Below, one piece after another: positions 11,711 to 23,587 of a stretch of 64,000 bases of DNA. The stretch is taken from NCBI RefSeq assembly GCF_030272615.1, contig NC_081414.1:762171648-762235647 (forward strand). The letters are read 5' to 3'. Numbering within the stretch: position 1 is the first letter of the stretch; each line of letters begins with the position of its first letter. The stretch is from Cryptomeria japonica (Eukaryota > Streptophyta > Pinopsida > Cupressales > Cupressaceae). The translations under genes were made by a program, and so were the position numbers. The notes under the pieces are model-generated. The model did not search any database, had not been told where the DNA came from, and saw nothing but the letters and a program-made list of their open reading frames with translations.

Positions 11711-13150
11711 ATTGGAGTAGAAGCTTTAGAGGAATTATCTAGGATAGTTGGGGAAGAATTGATTGAAGAGGATTTAGAGCTTGATGTTAGTAAACAAGCC
11801 TGGAATCTTGTGTCACCTAGCAAGGTATATGTTGTATTGTTGCGAATAAACTTAATTTTCCTATGCAATGTAGAGGGAACAAATTGCATGCTATGAATCC
11901 AAGGTCTCCCTAGCAACAAGTTGTATGTCAACTCTCCAGAAATGACATCGATAGGTGCGGGTAAACAAACATGACCTACCTTAACAAGAAAGGTGATGAT
12001 ACTTAGTGATGATTGAGCAAAATTATTGAAGCCACGAATGGTGAGAGAACCGGGATTAGTAAGAGATGTATCAACATTGATCTTATGCAACAATTTAATG
12101 CTATAAACATTAAGGCTGGAACCATTGTCCACTAGTGTTCTTCTTATCGCACTATCATTTATTATAACCACAATCATTAAGGGATCATATTATTGTTGGA
12201 TTTCACTAGAGGAAATCTCATCTTGTGTAACACAATCTCAGCCTTAGGTGTTGTAATTGAGTTAATCAAGGAAGACATATTATTGGGTGTCACTGTGGGT
12301 GGCACATTCAATGTTTTCAAGGCATCTTGTAGCATTCCATGATGAGTTGAGGAAGTTTGAAGCAAATACCAAAGTGATATCTTGGCAGGAGTAGCTTTAG
12401 GTTCTCCAACAAGATCATATTCCTTACCAATATTTTGTGAAATATGAGGTGCTTGAGGAAGAATGGTTTGAGGATCATGTAGAGGATTCAAAACAACCTG
12501 AGGAGGGTTAGGTTTCCTATTTTTTCTTGTGCTATAAGTATGGGAAACTACATTATAACTCTCCTTAGTTATTTGTCTAGAATAACTATAAGGACTCTTA
12601 GTGGGATTCCTTCCATGAACCATAATAATAGATTTATTTAGAGTGCTAAAGGAATCATGTCTATATCCACCTTCAGTCGTGAAAAGAGGTTGATTAGGAA
12701 GAGGTGACATTGGAGAAGGAAAAGAACCTTGGATAAAAAAAAGTGGTTTTCTATTTTCATTCACATTGATCATATTGTAACCTTTTAGATGCACTATTCT
12801 TGTTTGAAATTTTAGGAAAAGAGATAAAGTCATCAAGGGCATCATCCAATAAAGAATGATCAGAGTAATTGAAAGGCTTATCTTTTGAATCAAAAGGAGA
12901 CATAACATCATAGAGGGAATCATGGGAGTCAACCATATTGCTAGATCTAGTGGAGGAGTTGATGGGAATATACCCATCAAAGGAATCATTCAACATATCT
13001 TTCTCATCACCACAAATGGCATAATAACAAGGTTGATTAATAAATGGCAAAATGAGAGTTTAGAAGGCTTAGGGTTCAAAAACTCAGCTAGAGATTCATC
13101 TAATTCATCCTTACTAAAGTCATAATGAATAAAATTGCATACATCATCTA
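11530..13150 (-). pseudogene. Ty3/gypsy gag-C-terminus and aspartic protease remnant
   Basis: Minus strand. 12989-12177 encodes a Pro/Ser-rich gag-like tail ending in a block typical of plant gypsy polyproteins (YDLVGEPKATPAKISLWYLL, then LKTLNVPPTVTP). The overlapping frame 12177-11530 is the retropepsin: the active-site strand reads RTLVDNGSSLNVYS, in which DTG has become DNG, and the flap/second half has YNLLLGRPWIHSM. Upstream frames to about 13150 continue gag. No RT, RNase H or integrase follows, so the element is non-autonomous or deleted. Retropepsins cleave Gag-Pol. A one-base shift separates the two main frames. Confidence 0.75.
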
Positions 13151-13239
13151 AAGCATGAACATCTTGCAAATAAAAATCTGAAATTTTGAAATGAAAATTG
13201 CATGAAACTTAAACACACAATGCAAGGAAAATGAAAGAA

Positions 13240-13241
<2 letters not shown>

Positions 13242-13300
<59 letters not shown>
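13242..13300. repeat. (CT)n microsatellite
   Basis: About 30 uninterrupted CT dinucleotides. It lies just upstream of the minus-strand gypsy gag remnant, where it would be (AG)n in the leader. Confidence 0.98.
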
Positions 13301-13305
<5 letters not shown>

Positions 13306-13851
13306 TGTTTTGAAAGAAAATGAAATGATATAGATCTAGATCTAATAATGCAATGCAATGAAATTGGATTCATGTCAGGTTCACAAATTTGTGTAGGGGA
13401 AAAATTGAGACTAAGTATGGAAACCCTAATCCCACTCTCATACACACTTATGGAATACGAAAGAGCCTAGGGAGGTAACACACTTCGAATAATTCTTATG
13501 AGAAAGAGAGAGTCATGGATTACCTCTTAGGTTTTATATTCCTTTTTTGCAAATGACAGAGAGGAATGATTCAAAAATGCAATCTAACCTAGAATGCGAG
13601 TAAGCAAGAAAACCCTAATCTGAAAATGCAGATCACAAAACAATTGATATATTGCTGAAAAGTACAGATCATAAGACAAAATTAGAGGTGCACCTATGTC
13701 TAAAATCTAAGAAGAAATGTCTAGGACCAAGGTTCCATGCCACTATCCTAATTCTGCACTTATGAAGCTGCAACTGACCAGATGGATTGAGGAGCCTACA
13801 AAGTATTGTTCTGCCAGATCCTATTGATAGAGGGCAGGACCCCGGGGTGAC

Positions 13852-13942
13852 GCCACTATCCTAGGCAAGACCATGGTGCTAAGACACTATCCTCGGAAAG
13901 ACCATGGTGCAACGCCACTGTCCTGGGAAGGACTAGGATACC
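13852..13942. repeat. 31-bp tandem repeat, about three units
   Basis: Units start at 13852, 13883 and 13914. Each contains cactatcct..gg..aagaccatggtgc with a few changes, and the last is partial. It may be part of an untranslated leader of an LTR element. Confidence 0.8.
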
Positions 13943-15075
13943 ACACCCTTGTCCTTCAGGTTTTAGCTGAGATATGCAACCTATAACTATCCTTGTGTGC
14001 TCTTTCGGTCCTAAAACTTTCACCAATGCTCGGATCCAAACAAGTATCTGAAGCTAAAAAATAGGGTTTTGGGGTAGCTATGTAGGGTTTTTCCTTATTT
14101 AAACCCATGTGTTGGTGATTTCTACCTTCGCAAATAGCCAATAATGTACTGAAAATGTGTGGGCAAGGGCCTTGTGTGCATGCAAGATCCTAAGAATAAA
14201 AGAAAACATTCTAGAGAAACCCTAAAGAGTAAACCCTAATTGGTTATAATTGACAATGTAAATGCTCTAAATCCATTATGCAAAGTGATCTACAACATGA
14301 ATGTGAATCAAAATGAAGCTTATGCAAAGAAATGAAAATAATATAAAACCATACTCAACCCCAAGGGAGAGGTACAAGCCAATCATCAATCGATGATCTC
14401 CTATTGTTCTTCTAGATCTTCAAAAGCCCCCAATTGATACAATGATAATTGATGAATGTTTGACAGATGAATTTTGAATATTGTTGAAGACTGCCAAGAT
14501 CTACTCTTTTGCTGCAAAGAAGGCTCTTATGCTCCCAAAAACCTGTTCTTAGATTCTTGAAGAAGACCCCTTCAAATAAAGAAAGAGAGCTCTTAAGTAT
14601 GAAACCCTAGATCTTCACTTCATGTTTAGGTCAACCTAGGATTGGAATTTTTTGCTGATATTTTGGGGTTAAGCATTATCATATCATAGGATTGTGCTCC
14701 TAAAATTTTATGAAAAAATTTGAGGACCATGTACATTCCTGCCAGAGTCTGGCCAAGTTTTCACCAAATTTTCAAGGTCATTAGATATGATGATATTAGA
14801 GCACATCCCAAAGTTACATCTTATATTGAGATGTTTTGATATACGAAATCGGGCCTAAACACTTAAAATAAGACATAATTAGGGTTTATGATTAAACTAT
14901 TCATTAGAGGAATAAGATGAAAAGGGGCATGCTTAGGGTAAAGGGGCCAGCTTTGTAATATGTAAAGTGATGAAACATGACCTTAGATTTAATTAAATTA
15001 ATTAATTAAACTCTTAAAGGGAAATTAGAAATGCAAGATGCAAGACACACTAAGGTGGGTGCTAACCTAAGTGTG

Positions 15076-15108
15076 AAATTGTACCACCCTAGTAAGGGTG
15101 TACAATTT
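15076..15108. repeat. Inverted repeat (hairpin)
   Basis: Arms aaattgtaccaccct (15076-15090) and agggtgtacaattt (15095-15108) are complementary except for one extra C, with a 4-base loop. It lies near the edge of the LTR-like region. Confidence 0.8.
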
Positions 15109-15179
15109 ATGACACTACAAAGTGAGTGAAATTTCAGGAGTAGCATGTTGTTGATATCCCAACATTCTCCAAAAAAGGG

Positions 15180-16790
15180 GTGATCATCATAGTAGAGGGG
15201 CAACTTGAGTCCTCTAGATCAGCAACCAAAGATAAAAGAGCAGTGATGGGAGAAATAAGAATATTGGAGAAAGGAAAAACAAAGATCTCATATTTTGTAG
15301 ACATCCTGAGACTGATGACACCAATCTGCCTCCCCTTTCCCCTCCTAGATATTTTTTCAATGAGGATGAAGAAAAAAAGAAGCTAGATGATATGGATAGA
15401 TCTTTGGTTCATAGTGTCATCCCTATACATGAGGTGGATGATGAAAAAGTGGTTGCGTCAAGGGAGTTCATGTCTGATGACATTTTTGTGAACTCCCCAG
15501 AATTTAAATCTTTTTGGCTCAAGGAGAAAATGAGAAATGCAGATAGGAAGAAATAAATATAGACCCCAATAATATTCAATGTAGCCTTGAGGAGCAAAGA
15601 GAAATGGTGACCAAAAGTGGCATGCTTCTAGTCCCAAGATGGGACCATAGAAATTATTATTTTTAGACCAAGTAGTCAGGCAAAATGACCCAAGCTATGT
15701 TAAAGAATATGAAAACTATGGGTCCAGGATAAATGTGGATATCAAAGCCTTTGCAGTCTAGGCTAGAGGATCAAATGTCAACTGACCAATTGTTCTATTT
15801 GGATTAGAAAAACAAAGGGGGGAAGCAATTTTGATGATGGCTAGTGACACCACTGTAGGAGACGTTGTTTCTCAGACTTCTCATGCGACCCAATTTTCTC
15901 AAATAGTGGTACAAGATTTAGAAGAAAAGCACATTATTCTCAGGGACAGTTTGGCCTAGCTTAATTATAGTATCATTTATTATTCATTAAAAATTGTAAA
16001 TTGAAAGAAAAATTGATTAAAGCTAAGACAGGGACCTCAAGAGGAATAAGGATTGAAGAGTTAGAGATGGCCACAAGGGAGATACAATAAGCTAAAGAGG
16101 AAGCTTCAAAAAATTATTATGAGATTAGAAAGGCTTCAATTTTGAAGGTAGCCAATAGAGTCATGGAAAAATTAGAGGAGTTCCATCCTAATTATTCTTC
16201 TCTAACCAAGATTGGTAGAGAATTGGATTCCATTCTTTTATTCTTTCAGCGTATTAGGGCTACTTGGTTTCCAAAAGGGCAACAATTGAAGGAGATTCTT
16301 CTGGCATTGTCTCAGAATAAAGGGAGTGAAGCAAAGAAAATTGAAGTAACTTGAAAAAATATAATCAATTGATTATGAAGCTCCCTATCATTGAGAAGGA
16401 GAAGAAAGAAATGACTGATAGATTTCAATCACTCAAGGGGTTACAACGGTTGGGACATCCCATCAATTTTGACACCAATGCAACACATTAAGGATCTAAA
16501 ATTTTGATGTGGAGGCTTTGAAAAGTCTATAGAAGGAGTCCTTGAAGAATTGAATTCTGATCCAGATCAAGAGACCTCTTTTGTAGCGTAATTTTGGACA
16601 GGATTATGGATGTAGATGGGCTTTATCATTAGTTTGTTATGGACGCAATAAGGGTCCCACCTCAGGCGACTAAAACTGCAATAAATAGGCTACAGGGCCT
16701 AAAGACATTTAATTGGCCTATCAACAAGAGGGATGACTAGTATAATAGGCTTTGTGTTGTCCTCCAACAAGGATTAGAGGAGGAGGAAGA
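15180..16790 (+). pseudogene. Unrecognised coding remnant with coiled-coil character
   Basis: Several plus-strand open pieces in changing frames keep protein-like composition: an acidic stretch near 15350-15550 (DEEKKKLDDMDRSLVHSV), a middle part near 15780-15960 (LMMASDTTVGDVVSQ, VVQDLEEKHIILRDSL) and a helical part at 16070-16354 (VANRVMEKLEEFHPNYSSL, FFQRIRATWFPKG). I do not recognise the family. It follows a sequence resembling a minus-strand LTR end plus polypurine tract, so it could be an antisense extra ORF of another LTR element, like the PMD pseudogene. Confidence 0.4.
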
Positions 16791-16839
16791 CTAGTCGTTG
16801 TTTTTAACTTTTTGTCCCCCTGCAATTTTGCAATGATAG

Positions 16840-17200
16840 TACCATTTTTGGAAGGGTGCTAACGACTCTCACCCACCTTCATCCTAGGTTCCAAGACAGC
16901 GCTAGCTAGCACCCCCAGCCCACATTTTGGACTTGACAAGATACAGTGCACAAGGACCATTAGGAATAGTCATCTACAAGCCTGCAACATCGAACAAGGA
17001 CTTCTTAGTAGAAAGGACACTTTTTTATTAGGGTTTCTTGTGTACTCATTGGCCTGAAGCTTGCTTTTATCCCTTGTGTTATAAAAGGGAATTCAATGTG
17101 AATGTACTTGTTTTATTCTGAAGATCAATAAAGAATACATTCTCTATTCTAATATCATTCTATTGATTCATGTGTTACATGAGTTTTAAATACTAAGAGT
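16840..17200 (+). promoter_or_regulatory. LTR-like promoter and poly(A) signal
   Basis: A TATA-like ttataaaagg at 17079-17088 is followed 38 bases later by aataaa (17127-17132), the compact U3-R spacing seen in plant LTRs. The preceding 200 bases are richer in GC than their surroundings. No second copy, so LTR status is a guess. Confidence 0.35.
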
Positions 17201-17799
17201 GTTTTGAGCTTGTCTTTTCTAAATGAGAATGTGCATGTTTTGAAGGGCTTTATTTGTAGCATATGAAATAAATTCTATCAAGAGTATAATAACATAGTGT
17301 GAATTAGTGTGAGATGTGTTAAGAGTGTGTTTCTTAGGTTGAATCTTTATGTAAGGAAAATTTGTGTTAAAAATTATAAGTCTTAAAAGCTAAAATGCAC
17401 ATTGTTGTGAGTGTAGTGATCTTGTTCCAACTCTGTATTCCCTAAGAGATAAGAATTGGTCATGTTTTCCAAGTTTCAGAATCAATCATTAAAATCTATT
17501 CTTTCAGTATTAGGATTACTTTAGGAGTAGCATAGATTAGAACTAGTTTCAATGTACCAAAAGATGACATAAGCTAACGTCTTAGCCAAGAGTATGAGTT
17601 TTTTCATTCTTTCCTTGGTATATTTTTATTGAAGAATCTACTTTAAGTATAGTGTCTTGTCAAAATATTGATAATATCAAAGTAAAACTATCATAGCGAT
17701 ACCCACCTAGGTTTTGCAGAGCCTAAAGAGTAGAAAGTTGTAGTTAGGGTGCTACACTTTGTTCATTAGCCAAATCCAATCCTATTGCTTAAAAATGAG
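17201..17799. other. Noncoding stretch, nothing recognised
   Basis: AT-rich sequence without supported frames. It separates the LTR-like signals from the first recognisable RT codons of LINE-A. Confidence 0.5.
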
Positions 17800-19950
17800 T
17801 CAATGGCTATTTCTCTAGAGTATAAGCACCTACAAGACCTCGGGTCTAGATGGTTTCTTCCCTGCCTTTTTTTAGGAATTGTGCGACATTGTTAGCTTTG
17901 ATGTCACCAAAGTTGTGAAGGAATTCTTTAGGAATGGTAAATTGTTGAAAAAGTTGAACAATACCTACATTCTTCTTGTTCCCAAGTCTCGGGACCCTAA
18001 ATGCATGATGAATTTTTGGCCTATAAGTCTCTGCATTACTATTTATAAGATCATCACTAAGGTCTTAGTGAACAGAATCAATTTGTTACTTCCCAAGCTT
18101 ATCAACCCTTCTCAAAAAGGCTTTGTCCCAGGTCATCAAATATTGGATAAGACCATTGCCACTCATAAGATTATTCATTCCATAGACAAAAGAAAAATCC
18201 TAGGTATGGCTTTTAAACTTGACATCTAAAAAGCCTATGTTAAAGTCAATTGATGATTCCTATTCAAAAATCTCTCAAAGCTTGGCTTTAATCTCAAAAT
18301 TGTTGATATGATTTGAGAATATGTGTCTACAATTCAATTTTTTGTCTTGGTCAATGGGGTTCCTAGGGACTACTCCAAAGTTGAAAAAGGTATCAGGCAA
18401 GGGGGGCCCCTTTCCCCTTGCCTTTTTATTATGATTGTTGAGGTTTTGGGGATAAATTTTATGAATCTGGCTATCAATGGAAGAATATAGGGAGTCAAAG
18501 TTTCTTCTACTATCCCTCCCTTTGTGATTCAACAATTTGTGGATGACATCTTCCTATTTGGTAAATCCTCTATGATACAAGCTATACGCTGGAAGAATCT
18601 AGTTACTGAATATGCATCTACTTCAGGTCAATGCATTAACTATAAAAAAGTAACCTTTACTTCTTCAACACCCCTATTGACTTGCAGACCAAAATTCTTA
18701 ATATTCTTGTGTGCCAATCTACTAATTTACCTAGGATTTAACTGGGTCTCTCTTTTACCATTAAAGAGGTGACTTCGGCTTTCTAGAATACTATCCTTGA
18801 AAGAATACAAAAGAAACTTATGGGTTGGAAGGGTAAATTCCTTAGTAATGTGGGTAAGCTCCAACTTTTTGCTACCTCTCTCTAAGGTATCCCTATTTAT
18901 TTCATCTCCCTATTCAAAATCTCGGGCTCTATGGGGGAGAAGCTTGAGAAGATTCAAAGAACCTTCCTTTTGATTGGTATGGAAGAAAAAAAACACATCT
19001 CACTAGTTAATTGGGATGATGTTTTCTTTCCTAAGACTATGGGTGGTCTAGGTATCAAAAAGATAAATACCTTGAACAAAGCCTCAATTGCCAAAGTGGG
19101 CTAGAACTTGGATAAAGGGGAGGCTGATTGGTGTAACCTTATCTGGGCTAAGTAGTTGGAAAGAGAATAGTTCTATTTTAACTTGAATTCCATTGGCTTA
19201 CCTCCTAGGTCTAAATTATGGAACAACATACTTAAGAGAGGGACTTGAGTGGTAGCTTGGAAATGGAAGAAATGTCAGATTTTGGGAGGATACATGGCTG
19301 GAAAATAAACCTTTGGCTGAAACTCACTTCTACCAATTATTGAATACCCTAAAGGACCAATTTGGTGATTATGTTGCTGATTACATTGTGCTGAGAAGAG
19401 GAAAGTGGAAAAAGATCTCTTTGATCTTCATTGGTTGGCTTGACCTCTTGCATAAAGCTCTGGATCTTTAGGCCCTCATGCACATGACAATGATACCTCT
19501 ATCTCTTTATGAGAATAAATTCATCTAGAGGGAACTCGGTCTGGGGATTTCTCGGTCAGGTATGCTTACAAACAACTTTTAAGACTCAAAGGGGATAAAA
19601 AATGCTAGAGAAAATTTTGGAACCCGCAACTTATACCAAAGATTAATAAATCTTTTAGTTGAATCTCATGCATAGAAAAGCATTGACTCAGGATAACTTA
19701 AGGAGGAGGGGTTTCCAATTTCCTAACAGGTGTATCCTCTATAAATCTGAGGAGGAATCTATCAACCATCCTTTTATTCACTGCTCCTTTGTTAGACACT
19801 TGTAGACCATTATCTTTGAAAAATGTGACCTCCAATGGGTTTTCCAAGGTGACATACACTAATTTGTGGACGGATGGTAATCACCTTCTCACCACACCCT
19901 AGTTATATAGTTGTAGAAACAAATTCCTCATCATACATGTTGGAGTGTTT
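17800..19950 (+). pseudogene. LINE-A reverse transcriptase and downstream region
   Basis: 17879-18229 is the RT fingers/palm start, with the NTYILLVPKS and QKGFVPGHQILD motifs. The FDIEKAYD equivalent reads FKLDI-stop-KAYVKV near 18220-18250. GIRQGGPLSPCLFIMIVE is near 18390-18450, and the catalytic box QFVDDIFLFG at 18528-18557 keeps both Asp. Further on, FLLIGMEEKKHISLVNWDDV and similar L1 thumb/connection segments follow in mixed frames to about 19950. The enzyme would prime reverse transcription at nicked target DNA; stops make it inactive. Confidence 0.8.
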
Positions 19951-20165
19951 GGAAAGAAAGAATTAATAGAATCTTCAGAGATTCTAAAAGTTCCCTAGAC
20001 AATGTTTTTAATATCTCTTCAAGATTACCATGTACAACATCTTGGTGACTAGATGGAAAACCCCCTCCAATCCCCCTAACCTGACTGACTGGAGGATTGT
20101 TGAATGTTGGAAACTCCCCCTAGAGTTTAAATTGTTCAACAACACTAAATAGGATTAACATAAAA

Positions 20166-20663
20166 ATGACCAAATGGGAAGCCCCAAGTCCCTCATGGCA
20201 CAAATTAAATTTTGATGGGGTGGTCCTAAATATTTGGCAAGCTAGAGGTGGTGTTATAAGAGACCATCAAGGAAAACATATCTCTACCTACACTAGAAGC
20301 TTGAGGAACCATAATGTCAACCAAGTTGAGGGAATGACCCTTTTATGAGGAATGAAGTTCACTATTGCTATAGGTATCAGACAAATTGCAATTGAAGGTG
20401 ATTCTAAAATAATTGTGGAGGCTGTCAGTGGAAGAAGTGTGGCGGGATGGAAAGTGGAAGGGATATTGATGGATGTTAGAATGATTTTAGTTAACCTTGA
20501 TAGTTTCTCTATCCGCCTTCTTTACAATGATGCAACTCTTGACTCCATGGCTTCTTTCGGCATGCTGCAAGATAATTTACAGTGTTGGAGGAATGTTCAT
20601 CTGCTACCAATGGCTACCAATGAGATCCTTGAGAGGGAAAGTTTAAATGCTAATAATGTTTAA
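20166..20663 (+). pseudogene. LINE-A RNase H domain
   Basis: WHKLNFDGVVLN is the first RNase H strand with its catalytic Asp. GGVIRDHQGKHI is the second strand, the VEGMTLL region supplies the Glu position, and AIEGDSKIIVEAV carries the next Asp. One stop (at 20346-20348) splits the domain. A C-terminal RNase H of this kind is characteristic of plant L1-type LINEs. Confidence 0.8.
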
Positions 20664-22565
20664 TCTCCCTCTACTTTTTCTCTTATCCATTTGTAATCTG
20701 ATGATGATTACAAATTTTCAAATTTTGAACTTGAAGTCGGAGCCCATGAATTACTTTATGGACATCACATGTGGCAGCATATGGCCTCATCATTATTCCC
20801 AAAATAACGCAAGATGGTTGAATAATGATTTTTTTTCCTTGCAGAGTACCAATATCGAGAAAGGTAAAATTTTTTTAATCATCCTAACAAATGACATTGG
20901 TGTTGGTGAGGACAATAGCCTGTCTCACCTAGTCAATATTGGTTTGATTGAAGGTTCACGCGAGTGGAATAGTTCTCAGGCTTGTTGGGTTTTTTTAAAC
21001 ATGACTTGCAATAATTACAAGGATTATTGCACTACCTTATTACAGAGTTTGGTGGGTCTATTTTTAGACTCTTCATTTTCTCTTAAGTGGCTCTCCAATT
21101 CTAATTCCCTGCTTCTCACTACTATTGTTAAGTTGAAGGAAGTGGATATGGGGTGTGATAGATTAATAATTGAACCAAATAAGATGGATTATTTCAAAGC
21201 CAAGCCAACGTTATGGTTTGTGTGCACGGAAGGAGGGATAGATAAATTCTCAAAGAATATGAAGGGCAACGATGACAGATCGTCTAAACAATTTGTGGCT
21301 TCTTGGGTTGATAGAAGGGTCATTGTAGGTGGAATTTAATTTGAAATGAATGAGGAGGCTATAGCATAGGTGACAAGGCTTTCTATGGAGAGTCAAAAAT
21401 GGAAAGAGCAGAGCCACATCTTGAACACCACTAGTGTGAATCAATTTTTCCATGATGATGAGAATCCTGTAAAGCAAACTACTAGGTTCAATCATGAGGA
21501 GCTTCTACTACCATGGGATGAGGTGTGCTACGTCATCATGAAATATTTTACCATGGGAGTATGGGGTTTTCTACTACTACCATTTACCATTTCTCAATCA
21601 TCTTAGAAATAGGGATCTTATTTCTATTCGGTTTTTTTTATTGCATTCTATGGCCGCTAATGTTAAAGATGTTGCTAAAGTAAGGAAGAAAAATAAGGAT
21701 TATACTATTATCCATCAAGGTCTCATCCTTAGCCTGTATAATTTCCACTTAGATCTTTACCCTCCCGACATGATATCTGTTTAAAATGTGCCTGTAAGTC
21801 AGTCCTTGCCCATAGCCACTACTAATCGTAAAAAAAACCCTACTCTTATGCCTTAACCTACCCTGTCCAATGTCTACCCTCTACAGGTCTCTACTCTTAA
21901 CAAGAACAGAAAAAAAATGTGCCTTGCACTCGAAGGGCTCTAAACCCTTTGAGCCTAAGAAGCTAAAGATTCAACAAATTGACTCTTATGTGGATATCAC
22001 TGTTAAAGCTAACACCCCTTGTCACTCTATGAGATTGGCATCCAAACCACCTAAAAAAGAGATATCCTTGAAGGATCCCTCCTCATCCCATAAAATGGGT
22101 GATTATGAGAATGCCTAACAAAGTGGCCTCGTCCCATTCCACCTCACCCCCCCACCTGAAACCTCTACCCATGTCTTTCAAAGCCTTAACAACTCTATGA
22201 ACTGAACTATTAACCTCAATTCCTAGGCCAATTCTTCATTCCCTACCCTTAGGATCGATAAAATGGTTATTGTGGAGGAAGCGGATGGCAAGCTGCTAGA
22301 AATGGACAAGAAAGTGGACGCCTTGAATGAGAAAATGCAGGAAATTGTGTGGAGACTGGAGATCATTGAAAAAAGGCTCTAGGAGGTTACCAGGTTTGTG
22401 TTGAAGGTCATGCACAACTCTGTGACCACCCTTTGTCTATTGCAAGAGAACACCCATAAAGGAAAATGGAAGGAGGAAGAGGACTACAAAGACCTCTTTA
22501 AATTTCTCACCAAAGAATGGGCTAGGATGCTCCCGCCCAAGCTCAGTCATGGCAAAAAGAAATAA
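20664..22565 (+). pseudogene. Family X member 1: unrecognised protein with coiled-coil C-terminus
   Basis: The open segment up to 21339 starts within LINE-A's last codons; I take the gene to begin near 20700. It encodes an unrecognised globular region, ending ASWVDRRVIVGGI. Reading continues past two stops into VTRLSMESQKW (about 21370-21410), FNHEELLLPWDEVCYVIMKY and, after a shift, YHLPFLNHLRNRDLISIRFF (near 21580-21650). A basic, Pro/Ser-rich part follows (21870-22118), then a coiled coil (LLEMDKKVDALNEKMQEIVW, 22290-22370) with VLKVMHNSVTTLCLL after it, ending KKK-stop at 22565. The VTRLSME and YHxxxLNxxRN blocks recur in the same order near 54 kb. Function unknown; repetition suggests a transposon-borne gene. 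Confidence 0.55.
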
Positions 22566-23049
22566 GGATTCTTATTACATTATGGTTTTGTCATTTTTTT
22601 GATGGCCTGCATGGCATATCTTACTGCTTATTATGACTTTGTTAAACTTTGTTAATAGAGGAAAGTTTTAGGAGGCTGTAACTATGTTGTGATTCTACTA
22701 ACAGTTGTTCTTATACTATTATTGTTCCTGTATTTGGGTAAGCTCCTAGTTTTGGTTGCTTTCAATATCAAAAACTAACAAGAAAACATACAAACCTAGT
22801 ATATGTTCTAAGTGGATCAAATTCTTAGAAAATAAAATAAAAACTTAATATCTAAATCTAGTGATCTTTTATATGAGAGATATACAATAATTTCAAATAA
22901 TAACTTTAATTATCAATAAATAGAAAAAATATAACTTAGTTATAATTTAACTATAAGCTTTTATTGCAAAATAGCAACCATATATAGGATCTTGTGTGTA
23001 GATGCTTTTAATATATCACAGTAAAAATGGTTTTATATATATAAATTTT
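22566..23049. other. AT-rich spacer before LINE-B
   Basis: No gene seen. It ends at the 5' copy of the LINE-B target duplication. Confidence 0.7.
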
Positions 23050-23587
23050 AAATATTATAATTTGATCATTCAATTATGCCAAATCATCCAAGATGATTGG
23101 AAAGTTTTTAAGCAAGGAGCGGAATGAAGCCTGTAAAACCCTAGCTGGAGATTCCAACCCTCGACTAGCACTGGAAGAGGAACAAAAGACATGCTGATTT
23201 CACAATATGCTACCATCGTCTTCTGTCAGAGGTTTTTTCCACCAACAAAATTGTTTCTCTACTTTTACTACTTATTGCAACAGAGGAAGAAAAAGAAGGG
23301 AATCGTATATTGCGGGAGTGAAGCCATTCACCATTTTGATTCAAAAGACAACAAGGCAACCATTCCAGACTGGTTGTTTGTGAGCTGTTCGAGGTGACCT
23401 TGGTGACATGGACATCTCGGCATTTCTGTGGAGGGTTTAATTCTCCTCCACCCAGTTTGAAACTCCTATCCACTGCTCTTTTTCCATTTTTTTTTTTCTT
23501 TCTATTTGCAAATTAATACTGGACTTCAATTAGTTCGTAGCACCCCCACCTACCTAGTCGCTCATGTGACTTAAACCTTGGCCTCCT

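Larger units (their letters stand above)
13301..15152 (-). other. Noncoding leader/LTR-like region of the gypsy remnant
   Basis: No supported gene. It lies upstream of the minus-strand gag and contains the 31-bp repeats and a hairpin. Its right edge (plus ...gatatcccaaca, then ttctccaaaaaagg) mimics an LTR end followed by a polypurine tract, so part of it may be an LTR. No second copy is visible to confirm this. Confidence 0.35.
17800..20663 (+). mobile_element. LINE-A: 5'-truncated L1-type LINE
   Basis: Reverse transcriptase, then the C-terminal Cys/His (zf-RVT-like) region, then RNase H, all plus strand and all interrupted. No endonuclease or ORF1 precedes it, which fits the usual 5' truncation of LINE copies. 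The 3' boundary is set at the end of the RNase H frame (...RESLNANNV). No poly(A) or target duplication was identified. Confidence 0.8.

Noticed and set aside
13209-13445. Minus-strand frame encoding an Arg-Glu repeat
   Set aside because: It is only the translation of the (CT)n microsatellite; the flanks have no protein character.
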